Shown: positions 23,457 to 31,537, counted from the first letter of the stretch. The stretch is 32,085 nucleotides of DNA from Terriglobia bacterium (GCA_020073485.1 JAIQFB010000039.1:1-32085); one strand, 5' to 3'. The notes: generated by a model not told the origin, from the sequence alone. Numbers and translations are program-made.

Positions 23457-23912
23457 ATGGCAGTATCCGATTGGTGTCCGCCCCTCAACAACCCGATGAC
23501 GGCGCTTTCGCAGAGGCGTATTTTCAAATTGTTGGAGGCAAGAAAACCCGGTCCAGAAATTGAGAGACGCATGATCTTCGTTCCCTTGATGATTGCTGCT
23601 GTCGTCGGTTTAGCTATCTTGCTGCGCCCCTGGCCCCTTTTCCGAGCGGAAGAGGATTCGTGTGCGGCGCACGAATCGCCGGCCTATCGAAACGTTGCTT
23701 TGGATTTCGGCAAATGGGTGGAACGGCAGGCGCGCGCTCGCGGCCTCAGCGTTCGTGGCGTGGCCCGTCCGGTACCGCTGGAATGTCCGAAATGTCATAA
23801 GGCTTCCAATTATTTTGTTTACCCCGATGAGTTGTGCGAGCGCTGCTGGCGCGCCACGCTGAAGCCGGAATCGACGCCCGCGAACAGCAACGGCGCGCAG
23901 TCCCAACCGTGA
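23457..23912 (+). CDS. Membrane-anchored zinc-ribbon protein of unknown function
   Basis: As listed the product has 151 residues, but the ATG at 23571 (MIFVPLMIAAVVGLAILL) is a possible start because it is preceded by GAGAG; ATG 23496 is another. One transmembrane helix (residues about 40-60) is followed by a soluble domain with CPKCHKASNYFVYPDELCER and a second Cys pair of the CxxC...CxxC type, suggesting a zinc ribbon. Pro- and Ser-rich tail. Not recognised by name. No partner is evident, since it is separate from the genes on either side by repeats. Confidence 0.55.
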   Translation: MAVSDWCPPLNNPMTALSQRRIFKLLEARKPGPEIERRMIFVPLMIAAVVGLAILLRPWPLFRAEEDSCAAHESPAYRNVALDFGKWVERQARARGLSVRGVARPVPLECPKCHKASNYFVYPDELCERCWRATLKPESTPANSNGAQSQP

Positions 23913-23943
23913 AATCCCTCACCCACCGAATTCGGAAATTCGA

Positions 23944-24019
23944 GTAGGACAGGCTTCAGCCTGTCAGGTTCGTTCTGCGATGGAGAGCAGAAACGCGGCA
24001 GGCCGAAGTCTGCCCCACT
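23944..24019. repeat. Family B double-hairpin repeat, copy B6
   Basis: AGTAGGACAGGCTTCAGCCT, then the diverged inverse ACGCGGCAGGCCGAAGTCTG ending CCCCACT. Upstream of the small-subunit gene at 24119. Confidence 0.8.
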
Positions 24020-24118
24020 TAGACCCATGACATTCCTCAACGAAATTGTTATTGTTCAGGGAAATCTCAGAGCCATCCAGTGAGTGGAAGTTTGTGAAGT
24101 TGCGTCAAGGAGAAGACC

Positions 24119-24844
24119 ATGAACAAGCATGATGCAGCGCGCCGCGCGTTTTTGGTTCGAGCGGCAGCCGGCGCGGGCGCCGTGGCAGGGGCGGGACTTG
24201 TGCCTGGGGCCTTCGCCGAAACTCAGGAGCAAGCCAAGGAAGCGGTTCCATCCTCCGCTGCCCCAATGCACGCAAACGTGCACGCGAATCGCGAAATTCA
24301 GGGCGCGTTCTTCAATCACGCCGACGCCGCCACGATGGCCGCGTTTGTCGAACGCATCATGCCTGGCGCTCCCGGCAAGCCGGGCGCGCGCGACGCCGAT
24401 GTGCTCAATTACATCGATCTGGCGCTCTCCGGCGCGTATTCCGATCTTCAGGAATTCTACCGCCAGGGACTTGCGCAGCTCGGCGTCTACTGCGGGGCAA
24501 AATATAAAAAGCAGTTCGCGCAGCTTAGCGCCGCGCAGCAGGATGAGGTCCTGACGGCGCTCGATGAAGGCAAGGCCACGGGATTCGCGTGGCCCACGGC
24601 GCAGGCGTTTTTCAACACCGTGCGCACGCACACGATGGAAGGCATGTTCGCCGACCCGATATATGGCGGGAACAAGGATTTCGCGGGTTGGGAACTGGTG
24701 GGATTTCCGGGCGCGCAGATGTTTTATTCGCCGAAGGATATGGAGAGCAAAGAGGCGTTCTCGCGCGCGCCGATTATGGGGCTACAAACGGGGCTGACCA
24801 AAATCTCCATGGGGCCTTCCAATGGCCCAGCGCGGAAGGGATAA
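24119..24844 (+). CDS. Tat-exported gluconate 2-dehydrogenase subunit 3-like protein
   Basis: The 241-residue protein begins with a twin-arginine signal, ARRAFLVRAAAGAGAVAGAG (RR at residues 8-9), so it is exported folded to the periplasm. The mature part includes TMAAFVERIMPGAPGKPGAR, DVLNYIDLALSG and a C-terminal FADPIYGGNKDFAGWELVGF, as in the small subunit of FAD-dependent gluconate/sugar dehydrogenases. Such subunits act as chaperone and export carriers for the flavoprotein, which lacks its own signal. AAGGAGA lies upstream of the ATG. The GMC gene starts three nt after the stop, so the two are an operon. Confidence 0.9.
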   Translation: MNKHDAARRAFLVRAAAGAGAVAGAGLVPGAFAETQEQAKEAVPSSAAPMHANVHANREIQGAFFNHADAATMAAFVERIMPGAPGKPGARDADVLNYIDLALSGAYSDLQEFYRQGLAQLGVYCGAKYKKQFAQLSAAQQDEVLTALDEGKATGFAWPTAQAFFNTVRTHTMEGMFADPIYGGNKDFAGWELVGFPGAQMFYSPKDMESKEAFSRAPIMGLQTGLTKISMGPSNGPARKG

Positions 24845-24847
24845 GCC

Positions 24848-26569
24848 ATGGCCACTGAAAAAACGGATGTAGTCATCGTAGGAGTGGGCGCGGCCGGAGG
24901 AATCCTGGCGGCGGAGTTGGGGAAAGCCGGAATGAAGGTCATTGGCCTCGAGCGCGGCCCGCGCCTGACGACCGCGGACTTCGCGCCGCACGATGAGCTG
25001 CGTTATTTCCAGCGGATGGATCTACGCCCCAGCAACAAACGCCAGCCCATCACCTGGCGGCAGAACGCAAACGTGCGTGCGACCCCTATGTCCATTTTAA
25101 ATTACGGCAATCAGGCGGGCGGCGGCACGGTCCACTACGGCGCGTTGTCGTGGCGCTTTCACGAGGACGACTTCCGCGTGCGGTCGCACACCATCGAGCG
25201 TTATGGAGCGAAGGCGATCCCTGCGGATTCCTCGGTCGCCGACTGGCCGCTGACCTACGCCGACCTCGAGCCGTATTACGATCGCGCGGAATACGAACTC
25301 GGCGTTTCCGGCAAGGCGGGCAATCTGCAAGGGCGCAAGATCGACGGCGGAAATATCTTCGAGGCCCCGCGGCGGCGCGAATATCCCCTGCCGGCGCTGC
25401 ACCCGGATCAATGCGGCGTGCTTTTTAATGAGGGAGCGAGCAAGCTGGGGTATCACCCGTTTTCCTCGCCGCGCGCGATTCTTTCGCAGCCGTATCAGGA
25501 CCGGCCGAGCTGCACGTACTGCGGCTATTGCCAGTCGTTCGGCTGCCACGTGGGAGCGAAATCGAGCATCCTGGTAACGAAACTGCCGGAAGCCGACGCC
25601 ACCGGCAATTTTAAACTGCTTACCGGCACGATGGTCTATCACGTGAACACGGACAACAGCGGCCGCGCCACCGGCGTGTCGTATTACGGCCCGGACGGGT
25701 CGGACAACACCATCGAAGCGGAGCTCGTGATCCTTGCGCCGTTCATCTATGACAATGTGCGACTGCTTCTGCTCTCGAAAACGGAAAAATTCCCAAATGG
25801 CCTGGCAAATTCCAGCGGGCAATTGGGAAAACACATGACCGCGCACATTATGGCCAAGGTTTTCGCCGCTTTTGACGACCGGTACGTGAACGTGTACATG
25901 GGGCCCAGCGCGCAGAAGCATGCGCTCGACGATTTCAACGCCGACAATTTCGATCACAGCGGCCTGGACTTCATTCGCGGCGCGCAGATTTGCATCGGCC
26001 CCGCGGACCTGGAAGCCGGCCCGATCGGAACGGCGATGAGTCTCGAGCCGCCGCCGGGAACGCCGCGCTGGGGCGCCGCGTATCGCGACTTCGCCGCGAA
26101 ATATTTTAATCGCTATGCGGCAATCGTCGCGCAGACCGAGAACCTGCCGTACGCCGACCAGGCCATCGACCTCGATCCCTACGTGCGCGACCAGTGGGGC
26201 CTGCCCGCGCCGCGCATCACCTACAACTGGAAGCGCCCGAACGAATTGGCGCGCGTCGAATTCCTGATGCAAAAAATGGAAGGGATTGGCCGCGCGATGG
26301 GCGCGAGCAAAGTGTGGCGCGGCGGGCTTGGGCCCGGCGCTCCCGGCGCGCACCACGAAGGCGGCGCGCGCATGGGCCGTGATCCGAAAACTTCCGTGGT
26401 CAACCGCTACAGCCAGTCGTGGGACATCCCGAACCTTTTCTTGATGGGCAGCGCGACGCATCCGACCATGGCCGGGTTCAATCCGACGTTGACGATTCAG
26501 GCGCTGGCGTATCTGACAGCCGATGCGATTGTGAATCGGTATAAGAAAAACCCCGGGCCGCTGCTGTAG
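24848..26569 (+). CDS. GMC-family FAD dehydrogenase, large subunit
   Basis: The 573-residue flavoprotein has the FAD-binding motif GVGAAGGILAAELGKAG (12-28), the substrate-domain cluster CTYCGYCQSFGC (Cys222, 225, 228, 233), which may hold an Fe-S centre as in related FAD-glucose dehydrogenases, and the C-terminal catalytic HHEGGARMG and GFNPTLTIQALAY segments. It probably oxidises a sugar or alcohol in the periplasm, carried by the Tat small subunit just upstream. No cytochrome c subunit gene is in the window, so its electron acceptor is unknown. It follows the small subunit with a three-nt gap, using GGAAGGG in the upstream gene's end as ribosome site. The substrate (gluconate, glucose, other polyol) cannot be fixed. 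Confidence 0.92.
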   Translation: MATEKTDVVIVGVGAAGGILAAELGKAGMKVIGLERGPRLTTADFAPHDELRYFQRMDLRPSNKRQPITWRQNANVRATPMSILNYGNQAGGGTVHYGALSWRFHEDDFRVRSHTIERYGAKAIPADSSVADWPLTYADLEPYYDRAEYELGVSGKAGNLQGRKIDGGNIFEAPRRREYPLPALHPDQCGVLFNEGASKLGYHPFSSPRAILSQPYQDRPSCTYCGYCQSFGCHVGAKSSILVTKLPEADATGNFKLLTGTMVYHVNTDNSGRATGVSYYGPDGSDNTIEAELVILAPFIYDNVRLLLLSKTEKFPNGLANSSGQLGKHMTAHIMAKVFAAFDDRYVNVYMGPSAQKHALDDFNADNFDHSGLDFIRGAQICIGPADLEAGPIGTAMSLEPPPGTPRWGAAYRDFAAKYFNRYAAIVAQTENLPYADQAIDLDPYVRDQWGLPAPRITYNWKRPNELARVEFLMQKMEGIGRAMGASKVWRGGLGPGAPGAHHEGGARMGRDPKTSVVNRYSQSWDIPNLFLMGSATHPTMAGFNPTLTIQALAYLTADAIVNRYKKNPGPLL

Positions 26570-26654
26570 GGCGCGCAAAGACGAGGCTCAACTCGAATTT
26601 CCAACCGTTTCACAAGGATTGTTTTTCGTTTCCCGGACTGTCTAGATATCAGAC

Positions 26655-27245
26655 ATGACTTCGGTCAAAGATTACGAACATTTACTGATAGCGCGCTTTG
26701 TAGCCAGCTTCGAGAAGTTGGATGAGTTGACTGCGACCGAAGGCATCTATCCGATTGCCTGGCAATTGGCCGTTGGTGATCCTGACGAATATGGGCAGAA
26801 GCGTTGGCGCCCGATAAAAGTGATCTCCAAGGCTGAGAACCTCGAGCCCATCTATTCAAACTTACCTGCCCGGTTTCCACGTCTCTATGAACAGCTCGTG
26901 CTGTCTTACCGCTGGGCGGACGTGGATTTGCAGTCCTTCACCCTTTTGGCAAACCCGCCTGGGACAGACCTGGGTGGTTTACTCCACGAGATATCAAAGG
27001 ATAAGGCTCTTTGGAATTGCCTCCGAAAAGCGGGTTACGTCCAATTCGGGAAGGGACCCGACCTAGATTACGATCCAGTATGCTTTGACATGAGTTCTCG
27101 CAAGAACAAAGGTAGGGACAGTCGAATCGTAAAGATCGATCACGAACAGATTCTGTGCCATGACCGAGTGAAAATTGTGGGGGAACTCGCTCCCAGTTTT
27201 GAAAAATTAGTCTTGGCCACGATTGAAAAGGCCGGCATTTATTGA
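26655..27245 (+). CDS. SUKH (SMI1/KNR4)-like protein, AT-rich orphan
   Basis: The 196-residue product has LPARFPRLYEQLVLSYRWAD followed by a strand-rich section and the ending DHEQILCHDRVKIVGELAPS then FEKLV, which resembles the SUKH/SMI1 superfamily. Many SUKH proteins are immunity proteins against secreted nuclease toxins. Two 60-base lines inside the gene contain 31 and 27 G+C, below the neighbouring GC-rich genes, which may indicate transfer. No toxin gene is next to it. It has no clear ribosome site at the ATG at 26655. Alternatively it is a SUKH-fold regulator with no toxin link. No signal peptide. Confidence 0.65.
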   Translation: MTSVKDYEHLLIARFVASFEKLDELTATEGIYPIAWQLAVGDPDEYGQKRWRPIKVISKAENLEPIYSNLPARFPRLYEQLVLSYRWADVDLQSFTLLANPPGTDLGGLLHEISKDKALWNCLRKAGYVQFGKGPDLDYDPVCFDMSSRKNKGRDSRIVKIDHEQILCHDRVKIVGELAPSFEKLVLATIEKAGIY

Positions 27246-27421
27246 TTGGCCTTTCTTATCAAAACATATCTAGCCAAGATCGCGGGAAAAATACGTCAAG
27301 CCGTTAATATACGATAAGATGATGAAAAATCGTCTCCGATCCCGCGACGGATGTGGGGCCGTCTTTTGAATCCAGATCGGCCGGAATCGTTTCATCGGCC
27401 GATTGAAAGAGAAGAGACACG

Positions 27422-28561
27422 ATGCCGACATCTTCCGGCCTGCTCGCGCACAGCGCCATGGTTTCTCCCGCGCCGCAAACTCCCTCCGCCTCCAACGGCA
27501 AAAAGAAAGTAATTTACGACCAGGACCACCGCGGGCCGCTTTCCACCGACACGACCGCGACCCTGATGCTGCTGCAGGCGGATAACATCGATCTGCTGGG
27601 GATTTGCACCGTGACCTGCGATATGTGGGCCAAGCAGGAAACCGCCTACGCGCTCCGGTTGCTGGAACTCATGAGCCGCGCGGAAGTGCCGGTGTTCATG
27701 GGCGCCGAGGAGCCTCTGCTCAATACAAAGGCCGAGGCGCAGATGCGTTACCAGATGTTTGGTTCGCGCACGCTTGGAAACGAAGGATACCTGGGGTGCT
27801 TTGCGAAAGATGCCGGAAATCGTGACGACCTCACGCCGCTGCCGCCGCCCTACGGCCGGTTTGCCCGGATCAAAGCGCAGCCCGAACCCGCCGCCGACTT
27901 CATCATCCGCACGATTCGCGCCAATCCGAACGAAGTGACGATGTATTGCGGCGGGCCGATGACGAATCTGGCGCTGGCGGCCATGCTCGCTCCGGACATT
28001 GTGCCGATCACCAAGGAAGTGATTTTCATGGGAGGAGGCATTCATCATTCCAGCAGCTCGGTGAACGTGTATTTCGACGCGGAAGCCGCCAAAATTGGAT
28101 TCCGCGCGGGGTGGCCGAAATTTACGCTGGTCACCACGGATCTCGCCGAACAAGTTCACCTGGGCGACGACGGCAAAGTGGACGCGATCGTGGACCGCGC
28201 GCACGCGCCCATCGCCGATCTGTTCCGCCTCTACGAGCAGGCGCCGCAGCGGGCCAATCCGAAACGGCAGTCGTTCCGCATGCCGGATGAAATGATGGCC
28301 GCGCACGTGATCGATCCCACGATTTTCGGCGGATACGACGATATGTACATCGATATCGTGACGCACAATGACGGGCACTACGGCGATACGTCGTTCTGGG
28401 ATGCGAGCTGGAAAGGCATTGGCGGGGATACCGCCGGGCTGGGACAGAACAATCCTTCCATCAAGGCGGGCCGCGTTCAGATGCTGAAGGATATTAATAA
28501 GGCGCGCTTTCGCGATCTGTTCGTCGATTTAATGACGCGGCCGATTAATGGGTTTAAGTAG
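27422..28561 (+). CDS. Nucleoside hydrolase-like protein, cytosolic form
   Basis: The 379-residue product has the inosine-uridine nucleoside hydrolase fold: VIYDQDHRGPLSTDTTATLM at residues 30-49, CGGPMTNLALAAMLAPDIVP in the middle, EVIFMGGGIHH, and MPDEMMAAHVIDPTIFGG near the end. The usual DTDxxxDD site is DQDxxxxxxTD: the calcium-type Asp residues (Asp33, Asp35, Asp43 positions) look kept, while the second Asp of the DD pair is replaced by Thr42. The catalytic-His position before the C-terminal Asp (MPDEM) appears to be Pro. It likely cleaves N-glycosidic bonds in nucleosides, but the substitutions make the substrate uncertain. No signal peptide, unlike the downstream paralogue. A family B repeat starts at its stop codon. 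Confidence 0.85.
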   Translation: MPTSSGLLAHSAMVSPAPQTPSASNGKKKVIYDQDHRGPLSTDTTATLMLLQADNIDLLGICTVTCDMWAKQETAYALRLLELMSRAEVPVFMGAEEPLLNTKAEAQMRYQMFGSRTLGNEGYLGCFAKDAGNRDDLTPLPPPYGRFARIKAQPEPAADFIIRTIRANPNEVTMYCGGPMTNLALAAMLAPDIVPITKEVIFMGGGIHHSSSSVNVYFDAEAAKIGFRAGWPKFTLVTTDLAEQVHLGDDGKVDAIVDRAHAPIADLFRLYEQAPQRANPKRQSFRMPDEMMAAHVIDPTIFGGYDDMYIDIVTHNDGHYGDTSFWDASWKGIGGDTAGLGQNNPSIKAGRVQMLKDINKARFRDLFVDLMTRPINGFK

Positions 28562-28632
28562 AACAGGCTTCAGCCTGTTGGTTTTTGTTTCACACGCGCA
28601 ATAAAACAAACAGGCTGGAGCCTGTTCCACTA
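28558..28632. repeat. Family B double-hairpin repeat, copy B7
   Basis: GTAGAACAGGCTTCAGCCTG, 33 nt, AAACAGGCTGGAGCCTGTTC, then CAC. It begins at the nucleoside hydrolase stop codon (TAG, 28559-28561) and ends 14 nt before the next gene's ATG, so it fills the whole intergenic gap. Confidence 0.9.
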
Positions 28633-28645
28633 AAGGCGAAAACAA

Positions 28646-29893
28646 ATGTCACCAACACGCCGTGAATTTATTAAGACAGTGGGAGCCGCGATTGCCTCCA
28701 CGCAGATTCCCCCCGAAACCGCGGCGATGAGCGCGGAGCCTGCTCCGATCGCAGCGCCCTCCCCTGCGCCGCCGCAGGCGGGCGGCAAGCGAAAAGTGAT
28801 TTACGACCAGGACAATTCCGGGCCGTTCGGCACCGACATCCTGGGGACGCTGATGATGCTGCAGGCCGGCAACATCGACCTGCTCGGGATTACGATGGTC
28901 ACCGGAGACGCCTGGATGAAGCAGGAGATGGCCTACACGCTGCGCCTGCTGGAACTGATGGGGCGCACGGAAATTCCGGTGTATCCAGGCGCGGAATTTC
29001 CGATGCTCAACACGAAGGAAGAATGGCTGCTGCGCCTGCAACTCTATGGCGGGCATCGCCTGGACCCCTGGCTCGGTGCGTTTAACAAAAATAACGGCGG
29101 GCCCGATGAGATCAAGCCGCTGCCGGCGCCCTACGATCGCTTCGCCGACCTCAAGGGCCAGCAGGACCACGCCGCGCGGTTCATTGTCAAGACAGTTCGC
29201 GAAAATCCGGGCCAGGTGACGATCTATGCGGGAGGGCCGCTCACGAACGTGGCGCTGGCCATTGCGCTCGCTCCCGACATCGTTCCGCTGGTGCCCGAAA
29301 TCGTGGTCATGGGAACCGGGTTTCACGTGTTCACGAACGCATTCAATATTTTCTTCGATCCCGAGGCTGGGCGAAAAGTGCTGCGCGCTGCGTGGCCGAA
29401 ATTAACGATCGTCACCGTGGACCTCGCCGAGGAATTGCACGAGAGCGATGAAATCGCGCCCGGCCGCAGGATGGTCGACGAAATCGCGCGACGTGCCGTG
29501 TCCCCCATTTCCGACCTGTTCCAAAGGTACGCCGTGGAGCCATTGCAACAGAATCCCGGCAGGAAATTGTTCCGAATGGCGGATGAAATGATCGCCGCGC
29601 AGATCATCGACCCAAGTATTTTTACAAAATCCGAACAGATGTACGTGGATATCTGCACCACGCCGGGGCCGCGCTACGGGGATTCCATGTTCTGGGCGAA
29701 AGATTGGGAGGGGACAGCTGACGCGGGAAGATCCCGAGTGACCGCATCCGACAGCCGCGTGTTCGTGAACCCGCGGCAGTTTTATCTGGGGCCGCCACCT
29801 TCAGCAGGACTGGTGAACGTGCTGCTGGAGGCCGATCACGACCGGTTCAAGAAACTCTTTGTCGATCTGATGACCAAGCCTCTAAAGAAGTAG
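28646..29893 (+). CDS. Tat-exported nucleoside hydrolase-like protein
   Basis: The 415-residue product is a paralogue of the previous gene (shared VIYDQD, GTLMMLQAGNIDLLGI, GGPLTNVALAIALAPDIVP, MADEMIAAQIIDPSIF). It has a twin-arginine leader TRREFIKTVGAAIAS at residues 4-18, then a Pro/Ala-rich spacer up to GGKRKVIYDQ, suggesting periplasmic or membrane-tethered location. The site is DQDNSGPFGTD: again Thr replaces the first Asp of the DD pair, and MADEM has Ala where a catalytic His would be. A tandem duplication with different localisation is inferred. Its stop TAG is the first base triplet of the family C palindrome at 29891. Confidence 0.88.
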   Translation: MSPTRREFIKTVGAAIASTQIPPETAAMSAEPAPIAAPSPAPPQAGGKRKVIYDQDNSGPFGTDILGTLMMLQAGNIDLLGITMVTGDAWMKQEMAYTLRLLELMGRTEIPVYPGAEFPMLNTKEEWLLRLQLYGGHRLDPWLGAFNKNNGGPDEIKPLPAPYDRFADLKGQQDHAARFIVKTVRENPGQVTIYAGGPLTNVALAIALAPDIVPLVPEIVVMGTGFHVFTNAFNIFFDPEAGRKVLRAAWPKLTIVTVDLAEELHESDEIAPGRRMVDEIARRAVSPISDLFQRYAVEPLQQNPGRKLFRMADEMIAAQIIDPSIFTKSEQMYVDICTTPGPRYGDSMFWAKDWEGTADAGRSRVTASDSRVFVNPRQFYLGPPPSAGLVNVLLEADHDRFKKLFVDLMTKPLKK

Positions 29894-29920
29894 GGGCATC
29901 CGCCGCGGCGGACGCCCCTA
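29891..29920. repeat. Family C palindrome, copy C2
   Basis: TAGGGGCATCCGCCG and CGGCGGACGCCCCTA are inverted arms with one mismatch and no loop. The first triplet is the stop codon of the exported nucleoside hydrolase. The core is shared with copy C1 at the window start. The following 119 nt up to the next gene show nothing recognisable. Confidence 0.85.
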
Positions 29921-30039
29921 TAACCAATCCGTGGTCCAGCGGCACACTGAGCGGCATTTCGACTAATCCGTGCTCCACGCCACTCGCCTGTGAAGTCGGT
30001 TCAGGCTGTCGCGGCCTTGCCATAGCTTTTCACGGCTCG

Positions 30040-30327
30040 TTAGATTCCCGGACCAGCGGCCGCCAGATCCTGCAAAGTCATGGCCGGCCGTACAGTGATC
30101 TTCGCGTTGAAGGCCAGGAAAAACGGCTCGGCAATCGCCGGCAGCTGTGACGACTCCTTCATGTCGAAGAAAATGTATCCGGTGCGTTCGCCGTTATCCT
30201 CGGCAAAGTACGCCGCTTCGGGCTTGAGGTCCGCAAGGATGCTGGAAATCGTGGTCCCCAGCGTTCCATTGCTGGCTGCCGCGTTGCCCGATTCCACTGG
30301 GATGGAAACCTTGAGTAACATACGCAT
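30040..30327 (-). CDS. Small conserved protein, GYD/DUF3303-like
   Basis: The 95-residue product starts at the ATG at 30327, supported by CAGGAGGG eight bases upstream. It opens with [17 protein letters not shown] and has [40 protein letters not shown] and a C-terminal PAMTLQDL. I recall short proteins of this type in many bacteria, resembling dimeric alpha-beta barrel proteins, but function is unknown. Convergent with the exported nucleoside hydrolase. The 224-nt stretch to the next minus-strand gene holds no recognised feature. Confidence 0.7.
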   Translation of the reverse strand: MRMLLKVSIPVESGNAAASNGTLGTTISSILADLKPEAAYFAEDNGERTGYIFFDMKESSQLPAIAEPFFLAFNAKITVRPAMTLQDLAAAGPGI

Positions 30328-30551
30328 CGTTAGTGCCCTCCTGAGGCGAGCGAATTATACATATCGGAGTGCATAGTGCCAGGAAAAGATTTTTGCGCCG
30401 GGCCAATCGCTCCAGAGCGACCGCGCGCGCAAATTTTTCGCTGGAGGAAATGGGAATTGCGTGAAATTGGAAATCGGATGGAATTGCCGACAGCGAAGGA
30501 AATCCTGACGATCCGGCTCCTGCAAACTGGACCGGATAGCCGCCGCTCTTC

Positions 30552-31112
30552 TTACTTGCTGGACGCGCTCTGCCCCAGTTTGCGCAAACGCTCCTGCAAT
30601 TTGCGGCGCAGGACGGCGGGGGTATTGGGGTTGAAGGCCACCAGATACCAGAGCGGCTGGCTGCGATCGCGGGCGAGCCACGCCAGGGTGACGGGATCGG
30701 CATTGGGATGGCGCGCGACGTTTTCGCGGATGGCGGCGTAAGGATGCTTGGCCAGGCGCGCGAGCGTCTTGGAATTCACTTTGGGATGCTCGCTGATCAG
30801 GCGCAGCAGGTAGTAGTCGGATTCAGGGGCCTCGCGCGACAACTTATCGAGCATTTCCGCTTTGGAGTCCGCGTTCAGGACCACTCCCACTTTCTCGTCC
30901 CAGGAAGCGTTGATGTGATTGAGTTCGCGGGTACGTTCGTGGATAAGTTCCTCGAGCACGCGGCGCTCTTCGCCCAACCGCACTTGCGGCACGGCCGTCG
31001 TTTCCAGGGAATCCAGCACGCGAAGCAGGTGCTGGCGCTCGCCGAATACGATTTGCGTCGTGCGGGGAGTGGCGCCCTTGGTGGGCGTCTGCACCAGATC
31101 AGAGCGTCTCAT
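30552..31112 (-). CDS. Leucine-rich-variant-like repeat protein
   Basis: I prefer the ATG at 31112 (186 residues) because GAGGT lies close upstream, over in-frame ATGs at 31163. The first half, RTTQIVFGERQHLLRVLDSL and on, looks helical and possibly coiled (EERRVLEELIHERTRELNHI). The second half has three degenerate repeats of the type HPxxxxxTLARLAKHPYAAI, RENVARHPNADPVTLAWLAR and PLWYLVAFNPNTPAVLRRKL, like the leucine-rich-variant or DUF2336 helical repeats. Function unknown, possibly protein binding. It follows the 113-residue gene by seven nt. Confidence 0.7.
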   Translation of the reverse strand: MRRSDLVQTPTKGATPRTTQIVFGERQHLLRVLDSLETTAVPQVRLGEERRVLEELIHERTRELNHINASWDEKVGVVLNADSKAEMLDKLSREAPESDYYLLRLISEHPKVNSKTLARLAKHPYAAIRENVARHPNADPVTLAWLARDRSQPLWYLVAFNPNTPAVLRRKLQERLRKLGQSASSK

Positions 31113-31119
31113 CGCTACC

Positions 31120-31461
31120 TCACTGAGTAAAATCGAGTTCGTTTGCCAGATATGCCAGCTCATCGTCTTGGATGTACAAGCTCCGAGAATCGAGTGGCAA
31201 CCCGGCTTCCATCTGCCGTTTCAACCACCGTCCGGCCACGTCAATTTTTTGTTCGCGCGTCAGGCGCGGCCGCCCGCTCTCAAATCGAGCCAGGCTGCCG
31301 CCGGAAATGCCAATCACGGTTTCTTCTCCGTTCACCCGAAAGAAGAAAAGTTCAGGCCGGTCCCCCTGCGCCAAAAAACCCGCACGTACAAATTCTGCTT
31401 CGCGGCGCACGCCGTCAGACCCCACGGTTGCAAACCGCGCGTAGATGGGTTCGTAAGTCAT
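31120..31461 (-). CDS. Uncharacterised 113-residue protein upstream of the repeat protein
   Basis: The product begins MTYEPIYARFATVGSDGVRR and has a strand-rich part LFFFRVNGEETVIGISGGSL followed by an amphipathic helical part with LTREQKIDVAGRWLKRQMEAG and an acidic end YIQDDELAYLANELDFTQ. Not recognised. The start at 31461 has no strong ribosome site. Its stop is seven nt before the next gene's start, so both are probably one transcription unit. No signal peptide or membrane segment is visible. Confidence 0.65.
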   Translation of the reverse strand: MTYEPIYARFATVGSDGVRREAEFVRAGFLAQGDRPELFFFRVNGEETVIGISGGSLARFESGRPRLTREQKIDVAGRWLKRQMEAGLPLDSRSLYIQDDELAYLANELDFTQ

Positions 31462-31537
31462 CTCGAATTATCCGACCAGTCACTGCCGCTGTAAAGATTG
31501 CGGCCCCCGCGAGGTTCCAGACGCGCAACAGGATTGC

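Noticed and set aside
25097-26578. A 493-codon open frame on the minus strand opposite the GMC dehydrogenase gene
   Set aside because: It is antisense to a well supported gene and is open because of GC-rich codon use. Its translation is Arg/His/Ala-rich with no recognisable motif. The same applies to long antisense frames at 1940-3043, 7848-8711, 14004-14846, 15910-17019 and 27392-28378.
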